A stretch of 64,000 nt of DNA from Angiostrongylus vasorum (GCA_018806985.1 JADANN010000279.1:310001-374000); one strand, 5' to 3'; counted from the first letter of the stretch, positions 1 to 12,705 are shown. Notes: generated from the letters alone by a model not told the origin. A program made the numbers and translations.

Positions 1-1239
1 TGCCTTAATTGCATCACGAGGCTCATCTCAATTCCATCCATGAATAGTTGTTGTTCAGAAACCTGATTAGGCCAACAACATGGCAACAAGTACTACAGTA
101 CCACCAACTTATTTCAATCCCCACTCTCATGACACTAACCTGACTGATGGCGACCTCGTTTGACTATGCAGGCGAAGGCCTTCAGTATTTGGCCGATATT
201 GAAAGCAAAAAATAGGACCACCAAACACAGGCACAAAAAATCTTGAATTCAGTAACAGTGCGTTATCTACCGTCAAACTAGTCTACGGTAACTTCACATA
301 AGGCTCTCATAGTTAACTTCTGAGCTTCAGTAAGCTTGTGAGCCTTAGCACCGCCAGACTGCTTTATCTGAACATGGCCTAGTACAACCAGATATTGATG
401 CCCTTTAGCCTTAAACTCGCCCCCCTGATGTTCCATTGACGATAGACATCAGACAGCGTAGCAAACCATATTCATGTAACTATTGACAAAACGACATACG
501 CAAATGAGGAATTAAGGTGACCAACAGTTGTTCAATGTGTTCAGAACAGCTGGAAAATAGATGAGAAGAGGAAAGAAAAATATGATGGTGAACAACAAAA
601 CAAACATTGCATAGAAAAATCCTATTACAACCCACTGAAGCCCTTTGACTTTAAACACTTGACGACACTCTACAATGATAAAGTAAAATACGTGTAAGGT
701 GAAAAAGGATTCCAATCGGTAGTGTCAGTAGAAAACAGCAATCATTAACTTGTGACTATTCTGAAAATGGGAAATTAAAATACAACAGAGAAAACATCAA
801 AAGTGAATACTCTTAAACCGTTTTCAAATCAATCAATATTTATTAGTAAAGCCGAAATACTTCAATGCCAAATTGAAAAATACCACAATATGTGGTCTTA
901 ACTTCACGAAGAATAAAACAGCAAAAGTAGCGCTAAAACAAAAAATAGAAATCTTCATAAATAGAAAAAGGACCTCCTATAGGTAGAGCCTAAAAATCTT
1001 CTACAAATATCAATTTTAAAGAACTTGAAATTACGAAAACCGTGTTACAATCTACAATCGAAAAAACAGCAGTATTGAACTACAAAATTATATTAACTAA
1101 GGCGGAAAAACAGCTCCCTAGTTCAGAACACTTCCTCGCCGTCAGTAGATTCAACACATACATACGGATTCGAGACGCTTCCACTTGTACTAGGTGTTCT
1201 TAAAGCAGCATTTTCTTCTGTATTGAAAACAAACAAATA
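1..1239. other. No gene recognised
   Basis: AT-rich sequence with short chance ORFs. I see no exon with paired splice sites, and no repeat copy of the families found elsewhere. Confidence 0.5.
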
Positions 1240-1440
1240 GCCACAACGATAGTGAGATATTCGCAAAACTTGGAGTCCCGGCCAGATCGAACCACGACTA
1301 CCCCTTCCGGGGGTCGCGTGTTACACATTGCACCACGGAAGCCCTTGCTCTGCGTTTTCCTCAGCTAGTTTCCTAGCTGACGCTGCCACAAGCAATCACC
1401 CGTCAGCGGGATTGATCTGGGGAGCAGAAGTCAGGATGGC
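1240..1440 (-). repeat. C-type element fragment (tRNA-like core)
   Basis: On the minus strand this reads aagggcttccgtggtgcaat and gtagtcgtggttcgatctgg, a box A/box B-like pair. One terminal arm (ccacaacgatagtgagatat) is visible; the other arm was not found. Confidence 0.5.
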
Positions 1441-1870
1441 ATTTTGAACCCAGTTAAATAAACGAACAGCAATACAAAACCGTAGACCAACAACCCATTG
1501 AAATTCGTAATAACGGACAAGACCATAAAACAGAATGTGCTCTTTCCTTGCACAGTTATATTTTTGCACTGTGAGCTTAAATGGGTGGAACAACAGAACA
1601 GCGAAATAGATTGAGATCATAAACAGAGAAAGCAAAACTCTCAAGATAAATTAAAAGGCGAGGTTTTCCTCGCTAAGGAAGTGTTTTACCAATACCACGA
1701 ACTACTAGCAACATACGTTTCACTGTCAAGGAGGAAAGACAGATTTCTACATTCAACATTTGACATGTAATTATTTCGAGAAAAGTAGGAACCCGTTCGG
1801 AACAATAGCATTTGATACAGTATCAATCATTATTCGGTAATCATTTAATGAGTTAATACTGAAGATAACC

Positions 1871-2250
1871 CAACGGTTTACCGCCTTATCGTAGCTGGGA
1901 GGTGTTCCTGGGTGTCAGGCCGTGATGTATAGCGGGAGGACTCATCCCCACGGCACGGCCTCCCATGCTGAGGAGTCCGACATTTCCACCAGGAAGCCCA
2001 CCTAACAGTAAAACAATGCTAAGATCCACCACCGTCCTGGCATCAAACGTCGCATGGTGGAAAATCTCCCTCTGATCCACAAGGGCGGTGACTGCCTGCG
2101 GTGGTGACGACCTGGGGCAGACTTTTGCCTGGCTAACCTCGGGACTCCAAGGAAACACAATGGCTAAGCTAGCAAAACTCCGAAAAGTGGAGAACATGCT
2201 GGAGCCCGTACAACCAGTGAGGACGGGCTGTCCAAGTATCAAAGTAAGTA
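1871..2250 (+). mobile_element. RTE deletion derivative, nearly complete
   Basis: The copy runs from the leader (acggtttaccgcc) through ccaccaccgtcctgg and ctgatccacaagggcgg to the LINE-like 3' end (acaaccagtgaggacgggc) and the tail TCCAAGTATC-AAGTA. It lies about 115 bp downstream of the NF-YA stop. It has no coding capacity. Confidence 0.7.
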
Positions 2251-2363
2251 TACTGATGATAACTCCCAATTTTTGCAAGCCATTTAAGTTTTTTCAACCT
2301 TTCAAGCTATATCAGAAACATAAACTTCAAAGTACCTTGCCAAAAAAGAATATGGGAAGAACT

Positions 2364-5300
2364 CACTTTAAATCGCGCACAGGAAGGAATCGAGTACGCT
2401 TCTGACCAGGTTCGACGTCGGAAACCGATTCAGTAGTTTTTTCAGTGTCATTTGAAGAGTGCGGTTTTCCTGAGACATGAAATATATTCAAATAAAAGAA
2501 TTACGTTTTATTACTTCATTGCCAATTCTTGTAAAAGAAATCATCAGCACAAGACACACAAAAAATTAGAGTTCTAATCAATACGGAATACCGAATACGT
2601 CAAAGTCTACCTTTATCAAATTTGCCACCTTCCCCACGAACGCGGGCCAATGCATGCTGATGTCGAGACTCGTGTAGATACTTCTGAAGTTAAGGTCGAC
2701 CATAATTTCAAAACCATTACCTTGGAAATCTCTCTTTAAAGTAAAATTTAACGATGGATATGCATAACAAAAATTTGATAGCTTCACCTGTCTCTTCTTA
2801 GGCAAACGGCCTTCCGCTTCCAGTTTTTGTCGTGCAGCCCTTCTCTTCAAAATTCGATGATACTGACGAGCGTTCACGTACAGTGGTTCCTGCAAACAAC
2901 ATTTGCTTTTGCATTCTTAGCACATAGAACGTTTTATATGTTACTTTTAAAACAAAATGAAACACACCTCTTCCTTTGAAACAGGAGCGGTAACAACCAT
3001 GTATGCAGTCTCATTGGCTATTTCTTCCTGAACAATACTGGTTATAGCGCTTGATCAAAGATGTGCGAGAAAAATAACTATTATGAAACAACTGATTACA
3101 TCTTCCGCAATTTGTAAAACGGGTCCCGCACTGTGAGGAATATTCGCCTTCGAATTTGGTGTTGAAGCTGAAATAACTTCGTAATCACTATCTACTCTAA
3201 ACTTCCTCAAAGTACATCCCATGGAGATACTGACAACGTATTGGAGAGTGAACTTCATAAATCAAGCTAATATTAAATGAATGCCAGGAATCACTATCAT
3301 ACTAGGAATATTGGCATGTGATGGTGATATAAAAAAGCTCCAGAGCGGCTTTATACCGGTCAAACAGAAATTGTTCTGCGTTCTGTACCAGATTTTGTGA
3401 CTCATGAAGGTAGCCATTAAAGTATCGCACCAAGTATTGTGGCTACATAAACTTTGAAATCATTTTTTAAACAAATTTTGTGCTATTCTATCCAAACCAA
3501 ATAAAATTTAAAACACATTTATCGATGAGCTTCTATTTAGTCATCCTGCACAAATGCTTGAGTTTCTTCACTTAAGGGTACTGAAAAAAAATGAAAAAAA
3601 AAACAACGAAACTAATGAACGTAAGGACTTAGAAAGGGCTAGCAATAACAACGTTCCTTTTTAACTTACTTGGATAACTGGATGGCCTGTCCTCACTGGT
3701 TGTGCGGACCCCAGCATAATATTCATTTTTCTCTGGAATCCCGAGGACAGCCTGGCCAAAATCTGCCCCAGGTCGTCACCACCACAGGCAGTCGCAGCCC
3801 TTGTGGATCACAGGGAGATCTGCCACTATGCGACTTTGGAACCAGGACGGTGGTGGATCCCGGTATTGGTTTCTCTTAGCTGCGCTTCCTGATGGAAACG
3901 CCGGACTCCTTCTCAGCTTGGGAGACCTTGCCGGAGGGATAAATTCCGCCGTTGTACATCGCAGCCCGACACCCGGACACCCAGGAACACCTTCCAGCCA
4001 CAATGAGGCGGTAAACCGTTGGGAAGTCCTAACTACGGAACCATAAATGAAATAATAGTTCAATAGTGTTTCAAAACGATAAATACAGCGACGTCTTCTT
4101 TGAAGGTGAAAAGAGTGGCGGACAACACACTACCATCTATGTCAGCCACTTAAAGGCATCAAACGAAGTGCATTATGAAAAAATGCACCGAGTGATTACG
4201 GAAGAAGCACCTATAGATAAATCAAGACCATCTGAATATCTAGAATCGAATGACAAATGTTAAAAAAAAAGAATATAGCTTCAATGATGCTGAGATATTT
4301 GCAAAACTTCGGACCGCAGGTGTCTGCGGTGGGGAACGAACGCGCTATTGTCCTTTCCGGGGAGTAATCCGTTCACCATCACACCATGCGGGTCCTTTGT
4401 TTCGACTATCTCTCAGCTAGTTCTATCGATCTCTGCCATCTCTGCCAAAAAAAGAATGTCGCGTGACCTGAACGAAGCGGACAGCCAATTTTTGAAAACT
4501 AAACGGCTCTGCGCATTTTCGTGCAAAATAAAAAAACCTATTTCCAAGTTCCATTGTGATCCGTGACTGGAAACTTGCACTGTACTATAATCGAGGAAGT
4601 TCTACACCCTATCTGGGCAACTATGACGCGTCCAAAGCCCTCAGGAAGTCAAATATGCATTAAAAATCTATGTTAACTGTTTCGTGGTTAGTTAATGGAA
4701 CCATGCACTCCAGAAGTTCTCCAATCTTAACATCAACGATGCAGCATAAAACTGGTCAGATACCCAGTAACCGCACCAAAATCAAGAAAATCTGCAGATG
4801 AATTTGCTCAATCGAAGACAACCAATTCAGGCTACTATCAAACGTCGTAAGTAGTGAACACCGGAAAAGGTGAAACAGTAATAATACGAAACTTCTTCTC
4901 GGTCAGCATACTCGATGGGCTCCTCGTCAGGTTTTCCACTTTCCAAACACCTTGACAACTACAAATAGTGCGTGCTACACCAACCACCAAAGAGCTGCTT
5001 AAAATGAGTTCCCCTAGCAAGTGTAGAAAGCAGAGGTTAATGGTTAGGAATCAAAAATCGACATAAATTCATGACCACCTAATAATAAGTATCAGTTTCA
5101 TTTACTCTTTAACAAAGTCTTGAAGAGTAAAATGTTCTACGTGAAAATGCAACAACGACAACTACTAGGACCAACATTTGTAATCGTTTTATTGAATTAC
5201 CAAGTTCCACCACCGTCCTGGTACCAAACTAGTCGTATGGTGGCAAATCGCCCTCTGATCCACAAGGGCGGCCACTGCCTGTGGTGGTGACGACTTGAGG

Positions 5301-7638
5301 GCAGACTTTGGCCAGGTTGACCTTAGGACTCTAGGGAACCACAATGATTAAACCTGCAGAACTCCGAAGAATGGAGATTATGCTGGGGCTCGCGCAACCA
5401 GTGAGGACGAGCCGTCCAAGTATCCAAGTAAGTAGGTTAATGGAATGTGAGACAACCTGGAGACTGCTAGAGCACATGATCAAAACCAGCTTACCCGCAT
5501 ATACAACACTCGGTGTTGATGCAGTAGACGAAGTGGGAACATTTCCTTGTACAGGAACAAATGTATTCGAGTCAGCAAGAGTGACAAACTGCATAGGAGT
5601 GATGTTGTTCAACGTCTGAGTTAGCTGTAAAAGAAACGGTATGCGCACTACATATGCTTACTAAAATACTAGAATTAAGGCTGTTTATCAAGGGTTCTAG
5701 AGTCTGTGCAGGTATTAGCAATCGTCCTAAGCAAGATTTACTGTCAGACTTGAACCCTATAAAAAAAAAACCCTAAATAAAAACTCTAGCTCTGAAATAG
5801 CAACACTCCTTAGCTATATCGCAATTCCACATTTCTGCTAACTTGCACTAACATATAAATATGAGAGAAAGTACAATTAGTTGCATTTCCTTTCAAAAGA
5901 TTAAAACAACGGACCGGATTCTCGATCTGGGGGTCATTATCTGAATTTGGGATATTAGGTGTCGTCGTAAGGTCGTTTATTCAGTCACTGATATTCATTC
6001 CGTGTAAAAAACACACTTCAGAGAAAAAACCCGTCTCTGTGAGGTAACATGGCTTGAGTTGGTAGTTCTTATCATAATCGTCATAACGTGATCTGCCAGA
6101 ATTATTCATTTCATTGGTATACATTTCCGGAATGTGAAGTATATTGATGGGTACATGCATCTTCGGCTCTGTGGTGGATGCCTTCATAGCTCAGCTTCCA
6201 TAAGCACAAAATTAATCTGACATATCATCGATCTAATAGCAGTAAAACAAACTAGGATACAAAAAACAAATTGTCAGCTAACAGGCAGTAGACATGCTAA
6301 AAAGGGTTCAAATACTTTATAAATGTATGATGTGGGGATATCCGAAAACACTACCTAGGATACCTCATGCACATGCGCATATATTAAAGGATAAAAGGAT
6401 AAAGCTCTCGGCGTTGACCAATCTCTGAGGGACGCCCTATGCATTCGGCTTCATTGAGCATCGTTTGGAGGCGAATGAATGCATATCTGGCCTTTACAAT
6501 GACTCATGATGGCCTACCGATGTAACGAGCCAGTGGTGCTATTCTCCCAAATAAGTCTGGTACCAATCTGCGTACCCCGGAGGGATGGAAGGCTAGGTGA
6601 GCCATCGGCGCGTCGATTGATCCCATGTGTATTGGCACGGCGCCTCCGACCACTGCGCTACACTCGCCTTATAAGCATATATTAGTGAAGGTTAAATCGA
6701 AAACAGAAATAGTGTGCTAGGATATTCGTAAGAAGTAGATGTGAACAGAGTCGTAATCCCTTTAAGTAGATCAGTCACTGCAAGAACCACACCTGTTCCC
6801 ATGTCCACACCCTTTAATGTTTAAAATTTGTGGATGTGGATAAGTGTGCGAAGAGGTTAACAATCGGCAAGAAAATGGGCTCTCTAAAAGAATATGCCGA
6901 TAGAATCTTGAATATCTCCACCAGAAGGAATCGCTGACGCGAACTCACATAACTGTAAGTGATTTGCAACCAATGTTTTGTTTGTATTACGATCTCACTG
7001 CACAGTACATTGCGGAACCACCATTCTTTCTTTTGTTTTTCTTTGGTATTCTTCTTTGTAGACGTATGACTTTACATCGAAATTGTATCAAGCCAGTAAG
7101 TTAGTATTATTACTACTTATTTACATGACCTCTCTTTCACATATACAGTACGGATCCCAGCACTTCTCAAATCGATCCGCTTCCTCGCATCCTTCATCCG
7201 CTAAGGTCTTCCAACTTTTAAGTGTGGATTCGGCTGCAGATTAAGGACTTTCACTTTATTTCAAATGTCGTAGAATACTGGTCGAGTCGACTCTAATTGG
7301 AGTCCTGAGATAGCAGGCCTAGAACGTTCTCAATTGCCAGGAGCGGGGTTAAAGCAGCACAGTGACGGTGATGACCGACATCACCACCACTGCGCTATCC
7401 GCCTCCTAGTAAACACACAACTTTGAACAAATGTGTTTATACCTTATTTTCGGAAGGTGTTGCTTATGTATAATGTCTAAATTGCCAATTTGTTACTTTG
7501 TATTCATAACAACGATAAATACATATCCTGAAATGAAATGTACCTAACCTGTACATCAGCGAGAGAGGTTCCAGGAGGGAGTTGAAGGTAGAATTGCCGA
7601 TGTTTGCCGTCTCCCATGTCTTGTATGACTTGAAACGT
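2364..7638 (-). CDS. NFYA: NF-YA, CCAAT-binding transcription factor subunit A (spliced, 5' incomplete)
   Basis: NF-YA is the sequence-specific subunit of the nuclear NF-Y trimer. It binds the NF-YB/NF-YC histone-fold dimer and contacts CCAAT boxes. Exons in coding order are 7549-7638, 5495-5624, 3100-3167, 2968-3027, 2788-2889, 2611-2683 and 2364-2469. All have AG/GT borders and phases match at every junction. Exon 2788-2889 encodes the subunit-interaction helix ([17 protein letters not shown], then [13 protein letters not shown]). Exon 2611-2683 encodes the DNA-binding part ([20 protein letters not shown], then KFDK). Upstream exons give a Gln/Thr/Ser/Val-rich stretch like the NF-YA transactivation region (for example [17 protein letters not shown]). 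The stop is TGA at 2364-2366, and a GTGAGT donor overlaps it, so a longer C-terminus is possible. The first exon and start codon upstream of 7638 were not found. The 2.3-kb intron 3168-5494 carries an RTE-derivative copy on each side and a C-type element fragment. The family call is very secure. Confidence 0.95.
3664..4030 (-). mobile_element. RTE deletion derivative, nearly complete
   Basis: Reverse-oriented copy: the tail complement ACTTACTTGGATAACTGGAT is at the low end and ggcggtaaaccgttggga at the high end. It retains the leader, the ccaccaccgtcctgg block and the 3' LINE tail. It sits in the long NF-YA intron. Confidence 0.7.
4282..4440 (-). repeat. C-type element fragment
   Basis: The arm aatgatgctgagatatttgc and the core with gcatggtgtgatggtgaacg (minus strand) match the 21.27-kb copy. 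It is within the NF-YA intron. Confidence 0.5.
5206..5436 (+). mobile_element. RTE deletion derivative, 5' truncated
   Basis: It begins at ccaccaccgtcctggtacca and runs to atccaagtaagta. It lies in the NF-YA intron immediately beside exon 5495-5624, so the intron there is only about 60 bp longer than the repeat. Confidence 0.7.
6386..6668 (-). mobile_element. SINE A copy
   Basis: The tRNA-like head is at the high end (complement of ggcgagtgtagcgcagtggt) and the body has tctggtaccaatctgc and catcgtttggagg. The tail is a GGATAAA repeat (ATCCTTT on the element strand). It carries the box A (TAGCGCAGTGG) and box B-like (GGATCAATC) promoter elements of pol III. Confidence 0.75.
7135..7412 (-). 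mobile_element. SINE B copy
   Basis: The head at the high end complements aggcggatagcgcagtggtg (box A TAGCGCAGTGG). The 3' end has the gagaagtgctgggatccgta motif and then an AT-rich tail. It is a second tRNA-headed family, with a body unlike SINE A. Confidence 0.7.
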
Positions 7639-8185
7639 CTGAAAAGAAATTTTATATTATCGTTGATCTACTGCCCTCGATTGGTCACAATATCTGTAAA
7701 GATCGATGAATTAACATAGTCGACCACTACCAGCTAAGGAGTGTATGCTTTACGCTGAACACTAAGCTATAATTAAAACCCCAAAATAGTGTTATTGAAA
7801 CCGGCCCTAGTGACAAAGATACTTAACCGATGCGCAGAAGAAAGGAAGAACTCGAAAATGGTGAACAAACCTGGCTGCATTCTGCCTTCGCATCGCAAAT
7901 CGTTGGTTGCTCATGTTTCTGGTCCGATTTTAAGAAACGATTGGACAAATTATTCCTTTGCCCTTTATCAACAACGCTCCTAAATCATTAAATTAAGCTG
8001 AACGAACAATTGATGAAGCAACAACAGTGTGTAATAGTATCACTCTAGAGATTTGGACTGAAGAACAATGCATCAACAACACAAAGGCCGTGAGGAACCT
8101 AATGCAACCGATACGAAGCTTAGCAGTACAATTTAGCACAGTACTGAAGTGACACCAGAAAGACTTACGAATCGTTGGCGAATTT

Positions 8186-8261
8186 CCAATTATACTTACA
8201 TGTTATTGGCTGATGTGTCGATGGCCAAGGGTGATTGGCGGGTACGAGTTCGACATCCAAT
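8186..8261. promoter_or_regulatory. CCAAT-box cluster upstream of the NF-YA exons
   Basis: Four CCAAT pentamers lie within 76 bp: CCAAT at 8186-8190, ATTGG at 8205-8209, ATTGG at 8234-8238 and CCAAT at 8257-8261. Three have good NF-Y context (agCCAATAA, cgCCAATCA and atCCAATCA, read on the strand of the motif). The cluster sits about 0.55 kb upstream of the most 5' coding exon I can assign to the minus-strand NF-YA gene. NF-Y binds this motif, so self-regulation is a reasonable inference. The transcription start is not known and pentamers recur by chance, so the regulatory call is tentative. Confidence 0.3.
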
Positions 8262-9027
8262 CATAATCGATGTGTGCACCACGCCCCATGCTGACCGCAG
8301 CACTATAGAACGCAGCAAAACTTAGGAGGTCACATCATCTAAGTCATCATCTATCCAGCAATTCGTTGATAACATTCTGTGTAAGAAACTGTCTTCGAAT
8401 TGAAAATCCTTGTAATCTCGCCTATATATCTGAAAATTTCATTAGAAAAAATAGCTCTACAAACGAGCAGGTCCTGCAGCGAAAATTGACATTAGTAATA
8501 CGTTTAGGTTTTCTCGCTGGCACGTAGAACTGGAAGCTGTCTTGCGTGAGCGGCCAAAATCGAACGCGAGCAGTGTTTCATCACATACGCGCTTTCTAGT
8601 TTTTGGTAACAAAGATTATTTTTTCAATAGCTATAGTGACTTAGGGGATCTGAACTCGGCAGAATTGAAGAGAACACTTTATTCCAGCGTTCTGTTAACA
8701 CAAATTATGTGTCTTCTGCTAACTACAGTGTTTTACTATGGTACATTACAAAAACACATTGCTATGAAGCTTTGAAGTATTTTGCACCTTCCATTGAATC
8801 CATATCAGTGTTTTTTTCTTTATCCTCGTGTTCCAAACGATAACCCTAGAGATAAAAAATGAAATGACAAGGAATTGTTAGTCAGATTATCGGTCAATGA
8901 ACTTTTCTCAAAAAGGTTTTTGAATGTCATTAATTGTCCCATTATGGTTCTTCTGATCTCACCACTTATATGTCGATCACACTTCGATTAGCCATCGGAT
9001 CAACATGAATAGTAAAAAAAAAGAGCT

Positions 9028-9288
9028 AAAAGCTCTCGGCTCAATCCTTTAGGCGTGCGTCTTGCATTCGGCTTCATTAAGCACCGTTTGGAGGAGTTTG
9101 AATGCAGATTTGGTCTTTACAATGGCTCGCGGTGGTCTACCGATGTATTGAGCCAGTGCTGTTATCCTAGCACACAAGTCTGGTTCCAATTTGCCGAGCA
9201 AGGAGGTAAGGTTTGGTGGGCTACTGGCGCGGGGATCAATCTCATGTGTATTACAGGGCGCCTCCGACCACTGCGCCATGTGCGTCCA
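9028..9288 (-). mobile_element. SINE A copy
   Basis: The head complement is gaccactgcgccatgtgcgt at the high end; the body has cattaagcaccgtttggagg and cgatgtattgagccagtgct. The tail begins agctctcgg. Confidence 0.75.
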
Positions 9289-9711
9289 TGCATAGTGAGG
9301 TAATAAAAACTCTGGAACCCACTAAACTAAGTATGGATACTATAGTGTCCGTACGTGGCGTTATTTGTTAAGGATGAAAGTCGGCTTTGTTTTTGGTGCT
9401 CTTATCACTGGGAAGGCAATGTTTTTCTCCGAACTGAAGAGTCTATTGAAGTATTTCGAAGGAAGATATTCTTAGTACTAATTTAGATCTACCACTTTAT
9501 TTAAGTTAAAGTTTTTTCTACTGACGAAGTTGAACTTACAGTTTAATGAAATGTATAGGTCTAATAAAGTTATCGTTATTGATTCGATGCACAAAGGGGC
9601 AGCAGTACGCGTTTATGCGTGCACCTAGCGATTTCGTCCTTTTGAAGTTTTTAAAAAGTTTGATAGATTTCTAACACAATTCACGATTTCTTCAAAAAAT
9701 GATAATCATTA

Positions 9712-9950
9712 CTTACTTACTTGATGCTTGGGCGGCCCGTCCTCACTAGTTGTGCGGGCCCCTGCATAATCTCCATTTTTCGGAGATTTACTGCTTAAGC
9801 CATTGTGGTTCCCTCGAATGCCGAGAACTGCGTATGCCCAAAGTCTGCCCCAGGTCTTCACCACCACAGGCAGCCGCAGCCCTTGTGGATCAGAGGGAGA
9901 TTTGCCATCATGCGACTTTAATAGACCAGGTGGTGGATCCTGGTGTTGAG
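9712..9950 (-). mobile_element. RTE deletion derivative, 5' truncated
   Basis: The tail complement is acttacttacttgatgcttg; the block then runs through the LINE 3' end and the leader part with gaccaggtggtggatcctgg. The outer leader is missing. Confidence 0.65.
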
Positions 9951-10855
9951 AATTACAGCCCATAGAAATGGATCGTTCCAAACACCTCTATAAGTACCTT
10001 TGGGATTTGGGAGTGCTCAATGGTACCGAACTGCGATGTATACGCACTATACGCACTGATGGTTCATCACTCTAACAGGGTTTATGGAGCTGAAAACCAG
10101 TTCAACATTTCTATACTGAAGCCAGCTAATGGCAAGCAGTACAAGGAATCGGATTCCGGTAATAAAGTTACCGGCAGGCAAGTGATGATGACTTAGCAGA
10201 GCTATAGCGCGGTTTCCATGACTCTAGGAAAAAATATCTTAACCAACCACTTCACATTAATTACAAACCAAACGAAAGCTATGCTGGTAGTTCTGCGACT
10301 CTTTGCGATTTATTAAACGAACTAGTCGACTACTGAAGTAGGTAAATTTGACGTGGATATTTGGTTTACGTGAAAGAACTGGATTATTACTTGAATGCTT
10401 AGTCTAGGATTCACTTTTTGCTATGAAATCTTCTCCACTAGGTGAAAATGAAGTTCACAGTGCTCCGTATTGCTGTTGTACGCAAGAGTTCCGGTCAAGA
10501 ATTCTTTTGCAACTACGCTAAATACTCCGATTCCCCCATCTCAACGTGCATCTCGCAACCATCGAGTTCGACTCTTTGTCCATTATTAGTCATACATGCA
10601 GATATTCGCGCTTTTTCTATTGACTTGGCTATGGCCTGACGATTATTTTTTTCTTTGCTCGTTGACATGTTGGATGCCAGTCGATCGTGGTTTTTCCTGG
10701 AATGCTAGGGAGCCATCCGCGTCAGCGCATTCTAAGGTCTCCACCACAGCCACTTGCCACCCATTGTTCAAGATTTTTTCTTCTAATTAGGCTACTTTCA
10801 GAAACCATCAGCAATTCTTACGAATAGCCAGTCGATTAATGGAGGGAGATGCATA

Positions 10856-11134
10856 ATGCCGCGCGTGTAGCGCAATGGTTAGAGGAGTCCTCCAATACAA
10901 ATGGGTACCATCCCCACTCCACAAGGATTCCATTCCTCTTGGGTCAGGAGCTTAGAACCAGGCCTGTCAGGGAGGATAACAGCACCAGCTCGATGCATAA
11001 GAAGGCCACCGCGAGTCACTGTAAGGGCCAGATGTGCATTAAATCGCTTCCAACGGTGCTCGATGAAGTCGAATACATGGCGCATCCCTTAGGGACTGGT
11101 GAACGCCGAGAACTTCATCTCTGAGCCCTTATTA
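10856..11134 (+). mobile_element. SINE A copy, diverged head
   Basis: It starts ccgcgcgtgtagcgcaatgg, contains cgatgcataagaaggccacc and gtcgaatacatggcgcatcc, and ends at the gaacgccgagaacttcatct 3' end. The ATCCTTT tail is lost. Confidence 0.7.
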
Positions 11135-11174
11135 TGCGTGTTGTCGAATTCTTTCAACTGGCAATTTCCCTTTT

Positions 11175-11478
11175 GATTGCTGAAAATCGTACTATAACAT
11201 AAAGATGTTGTGATATAAGCAAAACTCGGGACCGCAGTTGGGTTTCGAACTCTTGCTTTGCTTTTTATTGACGGATGATTGCTGATAGCACCAATAAAGT
11301 AAAAAATGGGGTTGGAAGCAAAACAAAGCAGGGGCCTTGGTTAATGTCGTGGATAGCAAGTGAGCTCCACGGAGCGGTTGGTCTCGTGTTCGAAGCCCAA
11401 CTGAGATTCCGAGTTTTCTTCATCTCATAACGTCCCTCTAGTTGTATTTCACACTCTGGCATGGAATAAAGAGTAGGT
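11175..11478 (+). repeat. C-type element
   Basis: The left arm (actataacataaagatgttg, then tgatataagcaaaactcggg) is the imperfect inverse of the right arm (gagttttcttcatctcataa, then gttgtatttcacactctggc). The core has ggtctcgtgttcgaagccca, a box B match. Confidence 0.5.
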
Positions 11479-11807
11479 AGTAAACAAAAGTTAGGACTCT
11501 AAACTACAAGATATTTATATTTCTTGTCTCAAACTAAACCGAACAAGGATCTGACGATATAGTTGATACTAGCTTTTTGTTCTTCATCAAGTAAAAATAA
11601 AACACATGAAGTACCGCGGTTATCGGGCGTCTTTTTCAAACAAGAATCAGAGTTAAGTAAATATTTTCTTTATATATCACATCTGAAAGAAGTCGAAAAT
11701 ACGCATATCTTGAGTTTATTGCAGTGAATTACGTGATACAGAAGAAATGAGTAAAATTAGAACGAAGCAAGTCAACCCGTAAAAATCACTATCCTATTGA
11801 AAAACAT

Positions 11808-12096
11808 AGGTGGTGCGTGTGGCACAGTGGTCGGAGGCGCCCCACAACGCACGCATAAAAACGGATCCCCCACATCCGTGGCTCACCAAGTCTTCCATCC
11901 CTGCGGGCTCGGCAGATTGGTACCAGACTTGTCTGGGAGCATAGCAACACTGGTTCGATACATCGGTAGGCCACCGCGAGTCATTGTAAACGCCAGATAT
12001 ACATTCAATCACCTCCAACGACTCTGAGTGAACTCGCATGCATGGCGCATCCATCAGGGGATTGATCAACGCCGAGAGATTTATTCTTTCATTATT
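11808..12096 (+). mobile_element. SINE A copy
   Basis: It starts ggtgcgtgtggcacagtggt, has cgatacatcggtaggccacc and caacgccgagagatttattc at the end. The box A core is intact. Confidence 0.75.
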
Positions 12097-12419
12097 ACTT
12101 GACGATCATATTGAACTTCTCATGGTAGTACATTCATTTTAAAGATGTCATCATGGATCATCTGGTAATCAGAATGACGACTTTTCTTTTCAATTATTTT
12201 TGGCTAGAAGATAGCCACATATTGTTAGCTGCTTTTTGCTGACGTAGGACTTTTTGGGTGAAAATGCCGGAACCCCTCAATGTGGGCGCCTCTTCCTGGG
12301 CGTAAACTCAAGCTACACATCGATGTTCCACACTTAACAACGTATTCCAGCTTCGATGAACAGTAAAGCATCGTCAGGAAGGATAGTACAACTAGTATTG
12401 TTGCCACTTGCATTGAAAT

Positions 12420-12705
12420 GATAAAAGGATAAAGGATAAAGCTCTCAGCGTTGATCAATCCTTTAGGTATGCGCCATGCATTCGACTTAATTAAGCATCG
12501 TTTGGAGGTGATTGAATGCATATCTGGCCTTTAAAATGACTCGTCGTGTCCTAACGATGTTTTGAGCCAGTACTGCTATCCTCCTAGAGAAGTGTGGTAC
12601 CAGTTTGCCGACCGCGGAGGGATGGAAGGCTTGGTGGGCCAGGGACGCGGGAATCGATCCAATGTGTATTGCAAGGCGCTTCCGACCACTGCGCCACATG
12701 CGCCC
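12420..12705 (-). mobile_element. SINE A copy with clear tail repeat
   Basis: The low end is gataaaaggataaaggataa, the short tandem tail. The high end is the complement of the head (cactgcgccacatgcgccc). It faces the preceding plus-strand copy at 11808-12096. Confidence 0.8.

Noticed and set aside
3776..4063. Overlapping 81- and 95-codon frames
   Set aside because: Both are inside an RTE deletion derivative, which has no coding function.
6405..6668. Possible functional tRNA genes at the box A/box B pairs
   Set aside because: The heads lack complete acceptor-stem pairing and anticodon arms, and are repeated with SINE bodies, so they are SINE promoters rather than tRNA genes.
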